From contig RPFO01001642.1 in NCBI GenBank assembly GCA_009746045.1, forward strand, positions 293,001 to 357,000: a DNA stretch of 64,000 nucleotides, in the 5' to 3' direction. The notes beneath the pieces were generated by a model, which saw only the letters and a list, made by a program, of their open reading frames with translations, did not search any database and was not told the origin of the DNA. This document shows, one piece after another, positions 61,983 to 64,000 of the stretch. A program made the position numbers and the translations under genes. Source of the DNA: Mesostigma viride. Taxonomy: Eukaryota > Streptophyta > Mesostigmatophyceae > Mesostigmatales > Mesostigmataceae. Every line of letters starts with the position of its first letter. Position 1 is the first letter of the stretch.

Positions 61983-64000
61983 ATGCCTCTAAGCACTACG
62001 TGGGGGAGAGTGAGGTCAGCACGCAGACGCCAGCGTGCAACTCGCCGCCGCCGGACCTTCACTCTACAACACAAGGTGATTACGTGGTTGAATTGGCTAT
62101 GGCACGGGGGGGCAGACCCTCCGCCTAAATCTGGAGGCGCGTGCTCCAGAGGAACGGCGGAGGCCCTGAAAAGGGTCAAGAAGCACTGCGAGTGGTACAG
62201 TCGCCGCGTAACCGGCGTTGCGACAGGCCCCGCAGAAGGAAGTGATCTAATCTATGGGAAATGTAATAAGTATGAACAACTTGTGGCGGAGCGGGTGAGT
62301 CTGCCGAAGCGCGAGGTGGCAGGAAAGGCGAAGCTGCTGGATTTGCTGGCGCTACGACCTAGTTGGCGAGAGGTGTACGCGAGCGAAGCCAACTGCATCA
62401 AGCCGGAGGTGGCTGCCAGTGCGAGGTATTGGAATGTACCTGCCCCCAGCCGAGGGTGCACCATGGCGGAGTGGGGCAAGTTGATGGGGAGGGCAGCGGA
62501 CGTGGGGATGGTGGAGTTCCGAGAGACGCGGCCAAAGTGGGTAGACGGATGTTTTGGGGTGGCCAAAGGAGTGGGGGAGTTAAGGCTCATTGTGAATAAG
62601 AAGTTGGGGAACGCACTGTGGGTGGACCCCCCTAAGACGGTGTTACCCCACCTGGGCATATACTCGGAGGTCTATATCAAGGGTCGGTGCTACACGGCCA
62701 AGAGCGATCTGGTCTCGTATTACTATACCATCCAAGTGCCGGAGTGGTGGTGGGATTATCAAGGGCTACCTGATGTGTGGTCCACCGATGTCGGGCTGCC
62801 GGGGCGGCGGAGGAGGGTGTGGCCAGTGCTGAAAGTGCTGGCCATGGGGCACTCCCACGCTGTAGCGCTAGGGGAAGCCATCCATGAGATGGTCCTCTAT
62901 GCCACGGGCGCTTTGGATCCTAGACGGCAGGTGAACCGCCTCACAAGTGTAGGGGAGCTGACCGTGCTTCGGAATGCATGGGGTAACCCAACCGCCCTAG
63001 CCATCGAGTACAAGGAGGAGAGCACGAGGGAGATGCAAATCGACCTTGAGGACCCCCCTGCCCCTATGGTATCCATCACTATTGATGACCTGGTGGTCAG
63101 CAATGGGCGCACGTGCGAGGCGGTGAATCGCTTAATCGCGAGTGCTATTGAAGACGGGTACGCGCCTAACAACCTTGTGCCCTCCAAGGACAAGACGATC
63201 ATGGCTAGCCCGGAGGGGGAGGACGAGCTAGAAGCTCTGGGTGTTGTTCACCGGCGGGATGGGGTGTTGGAGCCGACAGCTAAGCAGCTCACCCTTGTGG
63301 TTGCGCACACTCGTGTACTCCTCGAGAGGGGACGCGCTACCGCTGAGGCGCTGGCGGCCGTCGTGGGCCGGTGGGTGTGGCTGCAGATGCTCAGCCGCAC
63401 TTGCTTGTCCATATGGCAGCAGAGTTTTAAGTTCATCAACCTCAAGGGGTGGGGCCAGCGAACGCGACCTTTGTGGCAAGGTGTGCGCGATGAGCTCGAG
63501 TGTGCCATGGCGTTGGCCCCCATGCTCCGTGTGGACCGGGGGGCTGCCCTGGCTCCGGTGGTGGTGGCCTCGGATGCGTCTAGTTTTGGGCAGGGGGTTG
63601 TCTACGCTGAGATGGCCCCAGCTGAGGTGACGGAATTAGCTCGGGCCCGGGAGGTGCGGGGTTACCCAACCCTCCTCACCCCAGGTGAGGCCATGTATGC
63701 CGGGCCTAGACCCTTGACCAAGGCCGCGGAAAAAGCCATCATCCACGGGCGATGGCGCGTCGGGATCAAGAGTCGCTGGCGCGATTCGACCATGCACATC
63801 AACGAGAAGGAAGTGCGGGCCGCTGTGAAGGGGGTGGAGCGCTCGGCCCGGAACCTCGGAACATGGGGTAAGCGGGTGGTGAGGTTAGTGGACTCCACTG
63901 CCGCTTTGGGCTGCTTGGCTAAAGGGCGTTCCTCTTCTTACCGGTTAAACAAGCAATGCCGCCGGTTGTGCGCTCTTACGTTGGTCACCGGCAGCCGCTC
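61983..64000 (+). CDS. reverse transcriptase-RNase H ORF2, intact, runs off the window
   Basis: I translated this frame through to base 64000 and found no stop, giving at least 672 residues from the ATG at 61983 (MPLSTTWGRVRSARRR). RT blocks: LRLIVNKKLGNALW (~205), TAKSDLVSYYYTIQVPEWWW with Asp242 of KSD, LAMGHSHAVAL, and the catalytic pair as TIDD (367-369), then the thumb-side ELEALGVV. RNase H follows: VVASDASSFGQGV (Asp531), NEKEVRAAV (Glu610), VDSTAALGCLAKGRSSS (Asp637). This RT-RNase H order with a KGRSSS motif resembles tyrosine-recombinase (DIRS-like) retrotransposons of protists, which lack integrase. A recombinase would lie past 64000; I cannot see it. Confidence 0.8.
   Translation, partial: MPLSTTWGRVRSARRRQRATRRRRTFTLQHKVITWLNWLWHGGADPPPKSGGACSRGTAEALKRVKKHCEWYSRRVTGVATGPAEGSDLIYGKCNKYEQLVAERVSLPKREVAGKAKLLDLLALRPSWREVYASEANCIKPEVAASARYWNVPAPSRGCTMAEWGKLMGRAADVGMVEFRETRPKWVDGCFGVAKGVGELRLIVNKKLGNALWVDPPKTVLPHLGIYSEVYIKGRCYTAKSDLVSYYYTIQVPEWWWDYQGLPDVWSTDVGLPGRRRRVWPVLKVLAMGHSHAVALGEAIHEMVLYATGALDPRRQVNRLTSVGELTVLRNAWGNPTALAIEYKEESTREMQIDLEDPPAPMVSITIDDLVVSNGRTCEAVNRLIASAIEDGYAPNNLVPSKDKTIMASPEGEDELEALGVVHRRDGVLEPTAKQLTLVVAHTRVLLERGRATAEALAAVVGRWVWLQMLSRTCLSIWQQSFKFINLKGWGQRTRPLWQGVRDELECAMALAPMLRVDRGAALAPVVVASDASSFGQGVVYAEMAPAEVTELARAREVRGYPTLLTPGEAMYAGPRPLTKAAEKAIIHGRWRVGIKSRWRDSTMHINEKEVRAAVKGVERSARNLGTWGKRVVRLVDSTAALGCLAKGRSSSYRLNKQCRRLCALTLVTGSR

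Overview
This is nuclear DNA from a eukaryote, most likely a green alga. The evidence is a plastid-type FtsZ1 gene with a transit-peptide-like N-terminus, GT-AG introns with in-phase exon joins, and very many retroelements with microsatellite tails and minisatellite arrays. I cannot name a species. No CRISPR array, bacterial operon, rRNA gene or convincing tRNA was seen.

Layout. 0.7-4.7 kb: complete three-exon FtsZ1 gene (+). 5.5-13 kb: retroelement cluster, with a 4.1 kb ORF1-only element (copy A, minus) bounded by an 11-bp target-site duplication and carrying nested insertions, then a decayed LINE reverse transcriptase (+) and a LINE 3' fragment (minus). 13.1-15.1 kb: exons of an unrecognised minus-strand gene. 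15.9-16.4 kb: small EF-hand membrane protein (minus). 17.9-20.4 kb: coiled-coil exons (+) ending in a 54-bp repeat. 20.4-24.1 kb: copy B of the ORF1-only element with a nested truncated copy, a 69-bp micro-insertion, a decayed exon copy and another LINE fragment. 25-25.8 kb: acidic protein of unknown function (minus). 27-33.8 kb: complete six-exon ankyrin protein gene (+) with one very long low-complexity exon. 35.1-36.1 kb: 3' exons of a SELENOF/Sep15-like gene (minus). 36.7-42.9 kb: two minisatellite arrays with units of about 37 bp. 44.9-50.8 kb: a gene that I reconstruct as U-box, protein kinase, coiled coil and ankyrin in one protein. Its intron holds an 89-bp repeat, a piggyBac-like insertion and a third minisatellite of 38-bp units. 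51.3-60.2 kb: a TA-flanked MITE, ORF1-element copy C and a young Ty3-type LTR retrotransposon (minus). 60.9-64 kb: Gag-like ORF and an uninterrupted RT-RNase H ORF running off the window.

The most notable points are: the U-box-kinase-ankyrin gene whose splice donor sits in a tandem repeat; the exact TTAA insertion inside that repeat; two apparent pairs of RT-encoding LINE and ORF1-only element that share 3' ends; an LTR element with near-identical LTRs but a broken interior; and an intact integrase-less-looking RT-RNase H element at the right edge. Host genes here have unrelated functions (plastid division, ER redox or folding, signalling) and show no sign of being a functional cluster.
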